Shown here piece after piece: positions 8,413-17,855 of a stretch of 39,533 nucleotides of DNA. The translations under genes and the position numbers were made by a program. A model generated the notes under the pieces. The model made no database searches. It was not told the origin of the DNA and saw nothing but the letters and a program-made list of their open reading frames with translations. The DNA is from Propionibacteriaceae bacterium (lineage in GTDB: Bacteria > Actinomycetota > Actinomycetes > Propionibacteriales > Propionibacteriaceae). Numbering within the stretch: position 1 is the stretch's first letter; every line of letters starts with the position of its first letter. Location: positions 1 to 39,533 of the forward strand of contig JAISTQ010000041.1 of the NCBI GenBank assembly GCA_031272505.1, in the 5' to 3' direction.

Positions 8413-11400
8413 TCAGTGCGCGGCGAGTAGCGCGCGGACTTGGCCGAGGCCGACGCTCATCCGCGCCAAATCCGGCGGTTCTTCACTCAAAGCCCGCAGG
8501 ATCTTGATGCGGTCTTCGACGCCTGGGTTGGCATCCCGCCATGCCCGCACCACCGCGTCCGGATCCCCGATGCGCTCAATCCCGGCTTCGTGGACCGCCC
8601 GGATGGTGAGTTCCACCTGGGCGGACAGCAGCTCGTCGCGTAGCGCCGCCCGGCTCATCGCCTCCCAACGATCCCGCCGCGGCAACTGGTAAACCTTCTG
8701 GCCCAGCGCGTCCAAGTGCAGCAACTCGACCAGCCTGAAGTGGACGGCGGTCACCGCCACCGGATCGACCTCCAGCCGGCGGGCGGCCGCCACGATTCCG
8801 AGCGCGAAATGCGAATACCCGGCCACCGCCATCGACGTCGCCAACTCCTCCGGAGCGCCCTGGGTCAGCCAACGTTGCTCCTTGCGTTCCACATGGCCGC
8901 TTTGACCCTCCGTCAGCAGCCCGCGCATCGCCTGGCGCACCAGGGCGACCGGCTCGGCGAACTCCGCCACCGCCGCCTTGATGTCCAGCGGCGTGCGCCG
9001 GTTGTGCAGCAGCCAGCGGGTGGCCCGCTCCACCATCCGGCGCAGCTCCAGCCGCAGCTCGGTGGAAAGCTGATCGTCCAGCCCGGACATCCGGCGCAGC
9101 AGTACCTCGGCCAAGCCCACCTGGTAGATCGAGCGGGCGGCCAACTGGGCGCGCACCACATCGGCGATTCCGGCGCCGGTCTCCGAGGAGAGCCGGTAGA
9201 ACGCGGTGATGCCCTGCGAATCCACGAACCGGTTCACCGCCACCGTGGTGATGATCTCGCGGGCCAGCCGGTGCCCCGGCATCAGCGCCGCAAAACGATC
9301 CTTGAGCTGTTCGGGGAAATACTCGGTGAGCCGATCCGCGAGGTACGGGTCTTCCGGCAGGTCGGTGGAGAGCATCCAGGATTTCAAGGCGATCTTGGTA
9401 TACGCCAGCAGCACCGCCAACTCCGGACGGGTGAGCCCCCGGCCTTCCTCCAGCCGCTGCTTCAGCTCCAACTCGCTGGGCAGCCCCTCCAGCTCCCGAT
9501 CCAAGATGCCGTCCGCCTCAAGCTGGCTCATCCAGGCGGAATGCTGCCCGACCATCCCCACCGCGCGCACCCCGGCATTCGAGAGCGCCAGGTTCTGGGC
9601 CTCGTTGTGGCGCAGCACCCGGATCGCGATGTCGTCGGTCATGGTGGCCAAGAGGGCTTCCCGCTCCTCAGCGGGCAGCTCGCCGGCGCCGATCACGTCC
9701 GCCAGCAGGATCTTGATGTTCACCTCATGGTCGGAGGTGTCCACCCCGGCCGAGTTGTCGATGAAGTCGGTGTTGATGGCTCCGCCCGCCGCCGCATACT
9801 CGATCCGTCCAGCCTGCGTCCAGCCCAGGTTTCCGCCTTCGACGGCGGCGCGCGCCCGCACTTGGCAGCCGTCCACCCGCACCGCGTCGTTGGCCTTGTC
9901 GCCAGCGTCCGCGTGGCTCTCCCAGCTGGCTTTCACCAGGGTGCCGATGCCCCCGTTGTAGAGCAGATCGACTGGGGCTTGCAGGATCGCGTGGATCAGT
10001 TCTGACGGCGTGAGCGCAGCTCGGCTTTCCAACCCCAGGGCGGCCTGCACTTCCGGGGTGATCGGGATGGATTTGGCCGAACGCGGATAGACGCCGCCGC
10101 CCGCCGAAATCAACTCCGGGTGGTAATCCGCCCATGACGAACGGGGCAGCTCAAACAGCCGCCGCCGCTCCGCGAAACTCGCCGCCGCGTCCGGATTCGG
10201 ATCGAGGAAGATGTCCCGGTGGTCGAAGGCGGCCACCAGCCGAATGTGCTCGCTGAGCAGCATCCCGTTGCCAAACACGTCACCGCTCATGTCCCCGATG
10301 CCCACCACCGTGAAATCGGTGGTCTGCGGATCGAGGCCCAGCTCGGCGAAATGCCGTTTCGTCGATTCCCAGGCGCCGCGCGCGGTGATCCCCATCGCCT
10401 TGTGGTCGTAGCCGGCCGAACCGCCGGAGGCGAAGGCGTCCCCCAGCCAGAAACCGTGATCCAACGCCACCTGGTTGGCGATGTCGGAGAAGGTGGCCGT
10501 ACCCTTGTCGGCCGCCACCACCAGGTAGGGATCGTCACCGTCGAAACACCGCACCCGCGCGGGTGGCACCACCTGTCCGGCGGCGTAATTGTCGGTCACC
10601 GAGAGCAGCGCCGCCACGAAGGAGCGATAGCAGGCCACCCCCTCGGCCAGCCAGGCCGCCCGGTCGTCATTGTCGGGCAACTGCTGCGGGACGAAACCGC
10701 CCTTGGCGCCCACCGGCACGATCACCGTGTTCTTGACGGTCTGGGCTTTCGCCAGCGACAACACCTCGGTGCGGAAATCCTCAGCGCGATCCGACCAGCG
10801 CAAGCCGCCGCGGGCCACCGGCCCGAAACGCAGATGCACGCCATGGACGCGCGGTGAATACACCGAGATCTCCGCCATCGGACGCGGCTGCGGCAGCAGC
10901 TCCAACTCGCGTGAGGCGATCTTGTAGGCCAACGCCGGACGGATGCCATACTCGTCGTCACGGGTCCAGTCCACCTCGAAGGCGTTGGTGCGCTTGCAAG
11001 CCTTGATGAAGGCCACAAAATGCCGCAGGATGCGATCGGCGTCCAGGCTGGTCACTTGCTCGATTCCGGCAGCCACCGCATTGATGGCGTCGGCGTCCCC
11101 CGGCCCGTCCGGATCGAACTTGGCCCGGAAGGCCGCCACCAGCCCGGCGGTCAACTGCGGGTTCGCCTCCAACGCGGAGGCCATGTACGCCTGCGAGTAA
11201 CCGACTCTCGCCTGCTTGAGGTAGCGGGAGATGCCGCGCAGCCAGACGACTTCCTCCCACTCCAATCCAGCGGTGAGCACCAGCCGGTTCAGCGGGCCGG
11301 ATTCGCACCAGCCCCGATAGGAGGCGTTGAAGGCCGCGATCAGCCGTTGGCGGCTGGCCGCCTCCCCGTCAAAACTGGCTGGCAGCCGCAGCCCGAAATC

Positions 11401-13173
11401 GTAAACCCAGGCTGGACGGCCGCGCACGGTCACCGTGAAGGGCTGTTCTTCGACGACGTCCGCGCCCAACTGCGCCAGGTGCGGCAACACCTCGTGCAAG
11501 TCCAACTCCGCGAAGGTGTACACCTTGAAGCGTTCCAGGTTCCCATGCGGCTCCAGCACGTATTCCAGATCGTCCTCGGCGTCGAGTCGGTTGAGCACGT
11601 CCATGTCGCGCACCGCGGTCTCCGGCGGGATCACCTCCTGGTAGGCCTCGGAGAACTCGATGCCCCGGCCTTCGGCGGGCCGATCCGTCAATTGGGCCAT
11701 CACCCGGTCATCCCAGGTGACCACCGCCTCATTGGCCAACTCCTGCAGCCGCGCCTCGTTGACGCTGCTGGGCGCGTTCGGCCCGAGCTTCACCACATAG
11801 AACAGCCGGGTGAGCACCGCCTCGGAGACCGAGGTGGTGTAATCCAACTCCTCCCCGCCCAGCTCTTCGAGCAGGATCGCGGAGATCTTCGAGCGGGATT
11901 TGGTGGTGTAGCGGTCACGCGGCAGATATACCAGCACCGAGGCGAACTGGCCGTAGCGGTCCCGCCGCAGATAGACCCGCACCAGGCGTCGATCCCGAAG
12001 CTGCGAAATCGCGGTGACGATGGGTGCCAGCTCGGCGGTGGAGGCGTCGAACAGCTCGTCGCGCGGGTAGTCGGCGATCACCCGCACCAGCGCGTTCCAG
12101 CCATACGAGCCTTCCGGATAGCCCGAACCAAGCAGCAACTCCCGGGCCTTGGCCGCCAGCACCGGGATGTGCGGGACCGACTCCTCGTAGGCGGAGGCGG
12201 CGAAGAGGCCCAGGAAACGGTGTTCGCCGATCAACTCGCCGGTGGGGCTGTAGGCGCGCACCCCGATGTAATCGGTGTACACCGGGCGGTAGACGGGCGA
12301 GCGTTGCGGATGCTTGGTGACCGCCAACACGTGCTTTGAACCGGGCAGCGGGACGGCATGGAAGCCCGACAGCGACGCGGGCGACGGATTGCCGCGCTGG
12401 ATGCCAAGGCCGGTCTGCGGGACGGGGGTGAAACTGTCGCCTTCGACGGCGAACTCTTGATACCCCAGGAAGATGAAATTGTCGGGCAGCCAGGAAAGCA
12501 GCTCGCGGGCGTTGGTCAACTCGGTCTCCGGAACCGCCGCCTGGTTCTCGGCGAGCAACTGCCGGGCCTGCTCCAGCCGCTGCAGCATCTCGCCCCAGTC
12601 GTCCACCACCAGCCGGACGGCCTGCAGCGCGCCCTTCACTCCGGCGAGCAAAGCCGGCGCGCCCGACTCCGCGCTCTCACCCAGCGACGGATACACCTCC
12701 AGGCTGAGCCACGATTCGCTGCTGGCGGCCAGCCGGTCGAACCCGTCCGCCACCCCGAGCAGCTTGCCCGACTCGTCGCGCCGCACCCGCAACTGCGGAT
12801 GTTCCAGGTTGCGCAGCTCCCAACCCAGGCGGCGCAACTCCATCGTCACGGTGTCCACCAGGAACGGCCGGTCCGTGGTGACCAACTGCACCAGCGTCGA
12901 TCCGGCAATGGTGACCAGCTCGCCGGCACCGGTTTCCGGGGTGACGATCTGCACCAGATCCTCGCCGCCGATGCGCTGCGCTCCCAGTTTGACGTGGGCA
13001 GCCACCTGGGCGGCCACCTGGAAGGGGTCGGGGTGGTACGAGTCGTCCTCGGAGAGGTGTTGCAAATAGGCGCCCACGAACTGGGCCCAGTCGGCATCCG
13101 GGATGATTCCCGGGTTGTGGGCGAGGCAGGCGGCGGAAATTTCAGGCAGACGGACGCTGACGGGTTCAGTCAC
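8413..13173 (-). CDS. gdh: NAD-dependent glutamate dehydrogenase, large type
   Basis: This 1586-residue protein belongs to the large (about 180 kDa) bacterial NAD-specific glutamate dehydrogenases, which deaminate glutamate to 2-oxoglutarate and ammonia, mainly in glutamate catabolism. The first half is the long regulatory region with ACT-like segments. The catalytic core begins near residue 780 with RGGLRWSDR, EDFRTEVLSL and QTVKNTVIVPVGAKGG, followed by the nucleotide-binding GIGDMSGDVFGNGM. A helical C-terminal domain completes the family length. Its start is GTG without a Shine-Dalgarno, but with TAGGCT exactly six bases upstream, so a leaderless mRNA is likely. It lies behind dapC on the same strand but has its own promoter and a hairpin in between. 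Confidence 0.96.
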   Translation of the reverse strand: MTEPVSVRLPEISAACLAHNPGIIPDADWAQFVGAYLQHLSEDDSYHPDPFQVAAQVAAHVKLGAQRIGGEDLVQIVTPETGAGELVTIAGSTLVQLVTTDRPFLVDTVTMELRRLGWELRNLEHPQLRVRRDESGKLLGVADGFDRLAASSESWLSLEVYPSLGESAESGAPALLAGVKGALQAVRLVVDDWGEMLQRLEQARQLLAENQAAVPETELTNARELLSWLPDNFIFLGYQEFAVEGDSFTPVPQTGLGIQRGNPSPASLSGFHAVPLPGSKHVLAVTKHPQRSPVYRPVYTDYIGVRAYSPTGELIGEHRFLGLFAASAYEESVPHIPVLAAKARELLLGSGYPEGSYGWNALVRVIADYPRDELFDASTAELAPIVTAISQLRDRRLVRVYLRRDRYGQFASVLVYLPRDRYTTKSRSKISAILLEELGGEELDYTTSVSEAVLTRLFYVVKLGPNAPSSVNEARLQELANEAVVTWDDRVMAQLTDRPAEGRGIEFSEAYQEVIPPETAVRDMDVLNRLDAEDDLEYVLEPHGNLERFKVYTFAELDLHEVLPHLAQLGADVVEEQPFTVTVRGRPAWVYDFGLRLPASFDGEAASRQRLIAAFNASYRGWCESGPLNRLVLTAGLEWEEVVWLRGISRYLKQARVGYSQAYMASALEANPQLTAGLVAAFRAKFDPDGPGDADAINAVAAGIEQVTSLDADRILRHFVAFIKACKRTNAFEVDWTRDDEYGIRPALAYKIASRELELLPQPRPMAEISVYSPRVHGVHLRFGPVARGGLRWSDRAEDFRTEVLSLAKAQTVKNTVIVPVGAKGGFVPQQLPDNDDRAAWLAEGVACYRSFVAALLSVTDNYAAGQVVPPARVRCFDGDDPYLVVAADKGTATFSDIANQVALDHGFWLGDAFASGGSAGYDHKAMGITARGAWESTKRHFAELGLDPQTTDFTVVGIGDMSGDVFGNGMLLSEHIRLVAAFDHRDIFLDPNPDAAASFAERRRLFELPRSSWADYHPELISAGGGVYPRSAKSIPITPEVQAALGLESRAALTPSELIHAILQAPVDLLYNGGIGTLVKASWESHADAGDKANDAVRVDGCQVRARAAVEGGNLGWTQAGRIEYAAAGGAINTDFIDNSAGVDTSDHEVNIKILLADVIGAGELPAEEREALLATMTDDIAIRVLRHNEAQNLALSNAGVRAVGMVGQHSAWMSQLEADGILDRELEGLPSELELKQRLEEGRGLTRPELAVLLAYTKIALKSWMLSTDLPEDPYLADRLTEYFPEQLKDRFAALMPGHRLAREIITTVAVNRFVDSQGITAFYRLSSETGAGIADVVRAQLAARSIYQVGLAEVLLRRMSGLDDQLSTELRLELRRMVERATRWLLHNRRTPLDIKAAVAEFAEPVALVRQAMRGLLTEGQSGHVERKEQRWLTQGAPEELATSMAVAGYSHFALGIVAAARRLEVDPVAVTAVHFRLVELLHLDALGQKVYQLPRRDRWEAMSRAALRDELLSAQVELTIRAVHEAGIERIGDPDAVVRAWRDANPGVEDRIKILRALSEEPPDLARMSVGLGQVRALLAAH

Positions 13174-13185
13174 GGGACTAGCCTA
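13174..13185 (-). promoter_or_regulatory. -10 element TAGGCT of gdh (leaderless)
   Basis: TAGGCT (13185-13180), then AGTCCC, then GTG. No purine-rich ribosome site lies between the promoter and the start. Confidence 0.6.
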
Positions 13186-13283
13186 GTTCGGCTGGACGGG
13201 CGCTTGGGTGATTTGGGGTGGGGAGGTATAACTGAAATTGAGTTGTAACTTTTACTCGGCGTTTTAGCTGAGGAGCAACTCGC

Positions 13284-13325
13284 GCAACGGCCGCCGGAGA
13301 GGGGTACTCCGTGAGCGGCCGTTGC
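13284..13325 (-). terminator. Strong hairpin after dapC
   Basis: An 11-bp perfect stem, GCAACGGCCGC / GCGGCCGTTGC, has an inner GGAG/CTCC pairing in its 20-base loop. It begins three bases after the dapC stop. There is no T run, so it would be a T-less GC-rich terminator or an mRNA 3' stabiliser. Confidence 0.6.
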
Positions 13326-13328
13326 AAT

Positions 13329-14408
13329 TTAAGTAGTCAACCGTCGGGCCGCCGCCTCGATCTGGGCGTCGGTGGCCGTCAACGCGATCCGGACGTGTGA
13401 TTCGGGCGTGGTGGTGTAGAAAGCCCCCGGCGCGGCCAGGATGCCAAGATCCGCCAACCAGCCGATGGTCTCCCAGCAGTCTTTCCCTTGGGTGGCCCAC
13501 AGGTAGAGCGAGCCTTCGGAAGCGTCAATCCGCAGCCCGGCGGCTTCCAATGCCGGACGGAGCACCGCCCGGCGGCTGGCGTAGCGTTCGCGTTGGGTGA
13601 GCACATGGGCGTCGTCATCCAAAAGCGCCCGCATCACCGCCTGGGTGGGAGTGGGCAACATCATCCCGAGGTGCTTGCGGATCTGGAGCTGCGCTTGTAC
13701 CAGCGTCTCGTCACCGGCGACAAACCCCGCCCGGAAGCCCGCCGCGTTGGAACGCTTGGAGAGCGAATGGATGGCCAGCAAACCCGCTGCCGAGCCGTCA
13801 TTCACCGCCGGATCCAACACCGAGACTGGTTCGGCCTCCCAGCCGAACTCGCCGTAGCATTCGTCCGCGGCCAAGACCGCCCCACACTCGCGGGCCACCG
13901 TGATCCACGCGCGGGTCTGGGTAGCCGTCAAGATGCGGCCATGCGGATTCGCGGGCGAGTTGATCCAGATCAGCTTCGGCCGGGCCGCCAAAGCCGTTTC
14001 GGGATCGTCGGTGGCCAAGGTGCGCGCACCTACGGCCCGGGCGCCGACGTCGTAGGTGGGATAAGCCAGGGCGGGGAAGACAACAGTGTCTTCCACGCCG
14101 AGAGAGAGCGTAGTGGGCAACCAGGCAACTAGTTCTTTCGTCCCAATCACTGGGAGAATTTGTTTTTCGTTTGTCTCAGCATTCCAGCGCCGCGCCAGGT
14201 AGTTGATGATCGAGAGCCGCAACTCCGGGGTCCCCCAGACCTGCGGGTAGCCATGGGCGTCAGCGGCCTGGGCCAGCGCCTGCTGGGCGAACTCCGGGGT
14301 GGGATCGACGGGCGTGCCGACGGACAGGTCGATCAGGCCGTCCGGATGCGCGCGCGCCCGCGCTTGGTAAGGGGCAAGTGAATCCCAAGGGAAAGGTGGA
14401 AGCTGCAT
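13329..14408 (-). CDS. dapC: N-succinyldiaminopimelate aminotransferase
   Basis: This 359-residue fold-type I PLP aminotransferase makes succinyl-diaminopimelate from its keto precursor in the lysine and peptidoglycan-crosslink pathway. It shows the substrate/cofactor motif SPANPHG, ADECYGEFGW around the PLP-ring aspartate, and the Schiff-base lysine in HSLSKRSNAAG. FPWDSLAPY at the N-terminus and the Asp/Glu-rich spacing fit actinobacterial DapC. It follows fdxA by six bases, the conserved actinobacterial fdxA-dapC pair, and is probably translated from the same transcript, since no Shine-Dalgarno is seen before its ATG. A related class I aminotransferase of other specificity is possible but less likely in this context. 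Confidence 0.9.
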   Translation of the reverse strand: MQLPPFPWDSLAPYQARARAHPDGLIDLSVGTPVDPTPEFAQQALAQAADAHGYPQVWGTPELRLSIINYLARRWNAETNEKQILPVIGTKELVAWLPTTLSLGVEDTVVFPALAYPTYDVGARAVGARTLATDDPETALAARPKLIWINSPANPHGRILTATQTRAWITVARECGAVLAADECYGEFGWEAEPVSVLDPAVNDGSAAGLLAIHSLSKRSNAAGFRAGFVAGDETLVQAQLQIRKHLGMMLPTPTQAVMRALLDDDAHVLTQRERYASRRAVLRPALEAAGLRIDASEGSLYLWATQGKDCWETIGWLADLGILAAPGAFYTTTPESHVRIALTATDAQIEAAARRLTT

Positions 14409-14414
14409 GTAGCG

Positions 14415-14729
14415 CTACTGCGGCGGCAGCTCGGCGATCAGCGGGTGATCGAAATCGAATTTCCCGGAACGGGCGGCGCCGCCGGGGGAGCCGATGCTCT
14501 CGAAGAACTCGGCGTTGATGGCCACGTACTGTTCCGCGTCTTCGGGGACATCGTCTTCGTAGAAGATGGCTTCCGTCGGGCAGACCGGCTCGCAGGCGCC
14601 GCAATCGACGCATTCGTCCGGGTGAATATAAAGGGTGCGCTCACCCTCGTAGATACAGTCTACGGGGCATTCCTCCACGCAGGCCTTGTCCTTGACGTCA
14701 ACGCACGGCAACGTGATTACGTACGTCAT
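14415..14729 (-). CDS. fdxA: 7Fe ferredoxin (3Fe-4S/4Fe-4S)
   Basis: This 104-residue soluble electron carrier has cysteines at positions 9, 17, 21, 25, 40, 43, 46 and 50. By comparison with the Azotobacter FdI pattern, C9, C17 and C50 would hold the 3Fe-4S cluster and C21, C40, C43 and C46 the 4Fe-4S cluster, leaving C25 free. The acidic C-terminal extension is usual for the actinobacterial FdxA form. The ATG is preceded by AGGAGGG. It leads the fdxA-dapC pair. Confidence 0.96.
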   Translation of the reverse strand: MTYVITLPCVDVKDKACVEECPVDCIYEGERTLYIHPDECVDCGACEPVCPTEAIFYEDDVPEDAEQYVAINAEFFESIGSPGGAARSGKFDFDHPLIAELPPQ

Positions 14730-14759
14730 GTCCCTCCTAAACGATTACCCAGTGCCCCT

Positions 14760-14765
14760 AGCGTA
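14760..14765 (-). promoter_or_regulatory. Possible -10 element of fdxA-dapC
   Basis: TACGCT reads leftward 30 bases before the fdxA ATG, leaving room for a short leader with the AGGAGGG site. No good -35 was seen. Confidence 0.35.
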
Positions 14766-14854
14766 CCGCATTTCCACTATTTGGGCGTCTCGGATTGGTT
14801 CCTTTCTCAACTGCTGGTCAAGAGAGCGCCACCAACTGAATCGGCAAAATCCCA

Positions 14855-16570
14855 TCATTTGGGCTTTTTGCCGCAGACCACCTTCGCCAACGTGTTGTAC
14901 GACCACTTGAAATTCTCGGTCTTCACCAGCGTCTTGCCCTCGTAGAAGAGCCGCTTGTACTTGACGTCAAAGCCGCTCATCGGGCTCTGGGCTACGCAGC
15001 TCTTCGATTCGTTGTACTGGGTCGGCCCCGGCGAGCGATAGTTTGAGGTGACGGGTTTGGAGGCCTTCACGGTGTATTTCTTCGTCGACCAGACCCGTAC
15101 CGTGATCGAGCCCTGCCGCCCGGTGGAACCGGTGATCCACGCCTGCAGCAGTACCCCGTACTCGGTGTCGTTCTGGAATTTCATGTCCACGCTCTTCCAA
15201 TCCAAGGTGGCCTCCCGGCCCATCGGATAGCGGGAGAAATAGAGCGAGTGCGGCTTGTGGTAGATGTCCTTCAGCCCGGCGAAGAAGATGGCGTTGAAGG
15301 TGGTGGTGGTGGCCTGCGAGATGCCGCCGCCATAGATGTTCGGGTCGATCTTGCCGTTGGCGATGCCGCCGCCCTTCATCCAGCCGGCCTGCGGGGTGCG
15401 CTCGCCCAGGGTGGCGTTCATGGAGAACTCCTCGCCGGGTGCCAGGAAGGTGCCGTTGATCAGCTTCGCGGCCTTGCCGATGTTGTTGTAGCGGTAGGCG
15501 CTGCCGGGGAAGTAGGTGGTGAACTCGCCGGTGATCTCCTTGACGCCCATCGCCTCCGCGGCGGCCTTGTCGAACGCGGCCGGCCGTTCGGCGATCCCGA
15601 CGCTCACCGCGTGCACCACCTGGCCGTTCTCGTCCAGCAATTCGTCAGCCAACTCGTCGGTGTCGATGCCTTCGCCGTCTTTGGCGTCGACGATCTTCGG
15701 CTTGTCGGATTTCTTCTGCCCGATGGTGATCTTGGCGTCCACCGGCGGCTCCAACCCGATCTCCTCAAGCTGTTTGTCGAGGGCTTCGCCCAGTTTTTGG
15801 GCGTCAAAATGCGGGACGAGCTTGTCGCCCACCTTGGAGAAGGTGAGGGTGGCGGCGACGTCCTCGGGCGCGATGGTGACCTCGCCCTTGTCGCCCACCT
15901 GGACGCGAATCGGCTCCCGGATGGCTGGCTTGGCGACATCCTCGGCGGTTTGCTCGGCGGTCGCGGTGGTGATGTCGGGGGTAACAGTGTGTTGGACGGC
16001 GGAGGCTACCTCGCCCTTCAGATAGGCCGCCTTGATCGCGTCCACGGTGCCCGCCACGTCCACCTGCAACCCGTCCGCGCCGGGGGTGATCTGCGGCTCC
16101 CCGGCCACATACGCCAAGGACGCGTCTTTGGATTCGGTGTCCACGTCGGCGGCCAGCGCCGTCACCTTGGCTTTCAAGGCCGCGTCGTCCATGGTGACGG
16201 TGGCGTCCAGCTTGTTGCCCCCAAAGAGGGTGAGCATGATGTCGGCCGGATTCCAGCTATATCGCCCGCCGCCGGCCAGCAGCACCGACTGGTCATAGTC
16301 GATCCCCATGCCCAACTCGGTGGGGCTCAATTCCACCTGCTTGCCGCCGATGGTGAGGGTGATCGGGGCGGAGGCCTTCGCGGCGAGGGCCGATTCCAGC
16401 TTCTCGGCCGCCGCCTCGCGCGTCAATCCGCCCACGGCCACATCCGAGATGACGGTGTTGCGCGGCAGCAGATCCGCGGCCAGGTAGTATCCGGCGACGT
16501 ACGCGCCGCCCACCACTGCCAGCGTCCCACCCACGATGAGCACCGCGGTGCGCAAACCATGACCTGCCAA
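14855..16570 (-). CDS. VanW-family cell-wall protein with peptidoglycan-binding-like repeats
   Basis: This encodes 571 residues from a TTG start at 16570. AAAAGGAG ends five bases before that TTG, and the probable transcription start lies inside the alternative longer frame (TTG at 16588), so the shorter start is preferred. An N-terminal membrane anchor covers about residues 5-27, leaving the rest outside the cell. Two PG-binding-4-like domains (VGGLTREAAAEKLE and the related later repeat) precede a VanW domain around residues 340-490 with TYFPGS, GEEFSMN, GGGISQATTT and HSLYFSRYPMG. VanW proteins occur near cell-wall genes but their chemistry is unsettled; L,D-transpeptidase partners share the same N-terminal repeats. 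A divergent LacI-type gene lies upstream. The vancomycin name is historical and does not imply resistance here. Confidence 0.9.
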   Translation of the reverse strand: MAGHGLRTAVLIVGGTLAVVGGAYVAGYYLAADLLPRNTVISDVAVGGLTREAAAEKLESALAAKASAPITLTIGGKQVELSPTELGMGIDYDQSVLLAGGGRYSWNPADIMLTLFGGNKLDATVTMDDAALKAKVTALAADVDTESKDASLAYVAGEPQITPGADGLQVDVAGTVDAIKAAYLKGEVASAVQHTVTPDITTATAEQTAEDVAKPAIREPIRVQVGDKGEVTIAPEDVAATLTFSKVGDKLVPHFDAQKLGEALDKQLEEIGLEPPVDAKITIGQKKSDKPKIVDAKDGEGIDTDELADELLDENGQVVHAVSVGIAERPAAFDKAAAEAMGVKEITGEFTTYFPGSAYRYNNIGKAAKLINGTFLAPGEEFSMNATLGERTPQAGWMKGGGIANGKIDPNIYGGGISQATTTTFNAIFFAGLKDIYHKPHSLYFSRYPMGREATLDWKSVDMKFQNDTEYGVLLQAWITGSTGRQGSITVRVWSTKKYTVKASKPVTSNYRSPGPTQYNESKSCVAQSPMSGFDVKYKRLFYEGKTLVKTENFKWSYNTLAKVVCGKKPK

Positions 16571-16588
16571 GACAACTCCTTTTCGCAA

Positions 16589-16594
16589 ATTCTA
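16589..16594 (-). promoter_or_regulatory. -10 element TAGAAT of the VanW gene
   Basis: TAGAAT predicts transcription start near 16582, inside codon 3 of the longest frame. This supports the TTG start at 16570 with its AAAAGGAG site. Confidence 0.55.
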
Positions 16595-16768
16595 ACTTAA
16601 GGGAACTGTCCAAGCGGGAGGTGGAGGCGGCCCTCGTCGATTCCAAACTGCGTAGAAAACCTTTCAGGCTTTTCATCGCTATTTCGTCCGTTCTCAGCAG
16701 GCCATTAGCGGAGGATTATTCTGGACGGAAGGCTTGCGGTATCGTGCTTCGGGCGGTAGCCTTAGAAA

Positions 16769-16788
16769 AGTTTTCGAGGAGTTTTCGA
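16769..16788 (+). repeat. 11-base tandem repeat in the lacI-type leader
   Basis: AGTTTTCGA occurs at 16769-16777 and 16780-16788, one helical turn apart. Each copy is followed by an AGG-rich stretch, so the Shine-Dalgarno is effectively doubled. It lies within 30 bases of the regulator's start codon. Confidence 0.5.
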
Positions 16789-16797
16789 AGGAGAAAC

Positions 16798-17835
16798 ATG
16801 GCAATGCCTTCCTCACATGCAACGCTCACGTTAGTGGCCCGCCAGGCGAAGGTATCGCTGGCCACCGCCTCCAAAGTACTCAATGGACGCTCCGGCGTCA
16901 GCGAGGAGACCCGCGAGCGGGTGCGCCGCGCGATGCGCGAGCTGGGCTACCGGCCCACCACCACCCGCGCCGATGTGCCCGGCTCCACCGTCACCCGGAT
17001 CACCGTGATCACCTCCGAGATCGATTCGTCGATGTATTACCCGGAGGTTTTGCAGACGATGCTGCAAACTGCCGACGAGCACGACATGCAGGTGATCATC
17101 CGCCTGGTCGGCGAGGTGGACACCGAGGATCCGGACGCGGTGAACGCTTGGGCGCAATCCCTGCTCGGCGGTGGCTCCCAGGGTGCCGTCTTCATCACCT
17201 GCAATCTCACCGAGCAGCAGATCCGGGCCTGCGAGAAGGTCGGGCTGCCGTTGGTGGGCATCGATTGCTACACCTTGCTGGATGCCGGCATCACCTCGAT
17301 TTCGGCGAACAACTTCTCCGGCGGTTACGCGGCCGCGCAGCACCTGATGAGCCTGGGGCACACCCGGATCGGCCTGATCATCGGTTCGCAGACGTCCACC
17401 TTCGCCCGCGAGCGGGCTTATGGTTTCCGCGCGGCGCTGTTGGATCGCGGCCATACCCTGCCCGAGGAGATGGTCTTCCATGGCCACTTCAATTTTGAGA
17501 CCGGGGCGCTTGGCGGCGATTATTTCCTCAGCATGGACGAGCCGCCCACCGCCATCGCGGCGAACTGCGATTCGGCGGCCGTCGGTTTGATGGATTCGGC
17601 GCGCAAGCTCGGGGTGCGCATCCCGCAGGATCTCTCCATCGTCGGCTTTGACGACACCAAGCTCTCGCAGTGGACGACGCCGCAGCTCACCACCGTCAAC
17701 CAGCCGCTGGCCGAGATCGCCCGGATGGGCATCCGCACCATCCGCAAGCTGATCCGCGGTGAGGAGCCGGATTCCGCCCACGTGCAGTTGGCCACCCGGC
17801 TGGTAGTGCGCGGGTCCACCGCCCCGATCGGATAG
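16798..17835 (+). CDS. LacI/GalR-family transcriptional regulator
   Basis: This encodes 345 residues from the ATG at 16798, with AAGGAG upstream; the in-frame extension to 16621 has no such signal. The N-terminal helix-turn-helix (about residues 9-52) reads LTLVARQAKVSLATASKVLN, then the hinge-proximal RRAMRELGYRP. A periplasmic-binding-protein-like effector domain follows, with VGIDCYT, RIGLIIG and SIVGFDDTKLSQWTTPQLTTV. Such proteins usually repress sugar-use genes until a sugar or sugar phosphate binds. No transport or sugar operon adjoins it, so its target is not given by context; candidates are itself, the divergent VanW gene, or the kinase-aldolase set 13 kb away. Confidence 0.92.
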   Translation: MAMPSSHATLTLVARQAKVSLATASKVLNGRSGVSEETRERVRRAMRELGYRPTTTRADVPGSTVTRITVITSEIDSSMYYPEVLQTMLQTADEHDMQVIIRLVGEVDTEDPDAVNAWAQSLLGGGSQGAVFITCNLTEQQIRACEKVGLPLVGIDCYTLLDAGITSISANNFSGGYAAAQHLMSLGHTRIGLIIGSQTSTFARERAYGFRAALLDRGHTLPEEMVFHGHFNFETGALGGDYFLSMDEPPTAIAANCDSAAVGLMDSARKLGVRIPQDLSIVGFDDTKLSQWTTPQLTTVNQPLAEIARMGIRTIRKLIRGEEPDSAHVQLATRLVVRGSTAPIG

Positions 17836-17855
17836 CTGTGCGTATAGCGGCGCGG

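Noticed and set aside
8716-12339. Long plus-strand ORFs opposite the glutamate dehydrogenase
   Set aside because: They have no start signals and give Arg/His/Gln/Gly-rich low-complexity products. The minus-strand frame is a clear 1586-residue enzyme.
16571-16588. Six-codon longer start (TTG) for the VanW protein
   Set aside because: The -10 hexamer nearly touches it, so transcription would start downstream of that codon.
16571-16797. Classic CG-centred LacI operator between VanW and the LacI-type gene
   Set aside because: No 14-20 base palindrome with a central CG was found; only short 4-base arms and the direct repeat.
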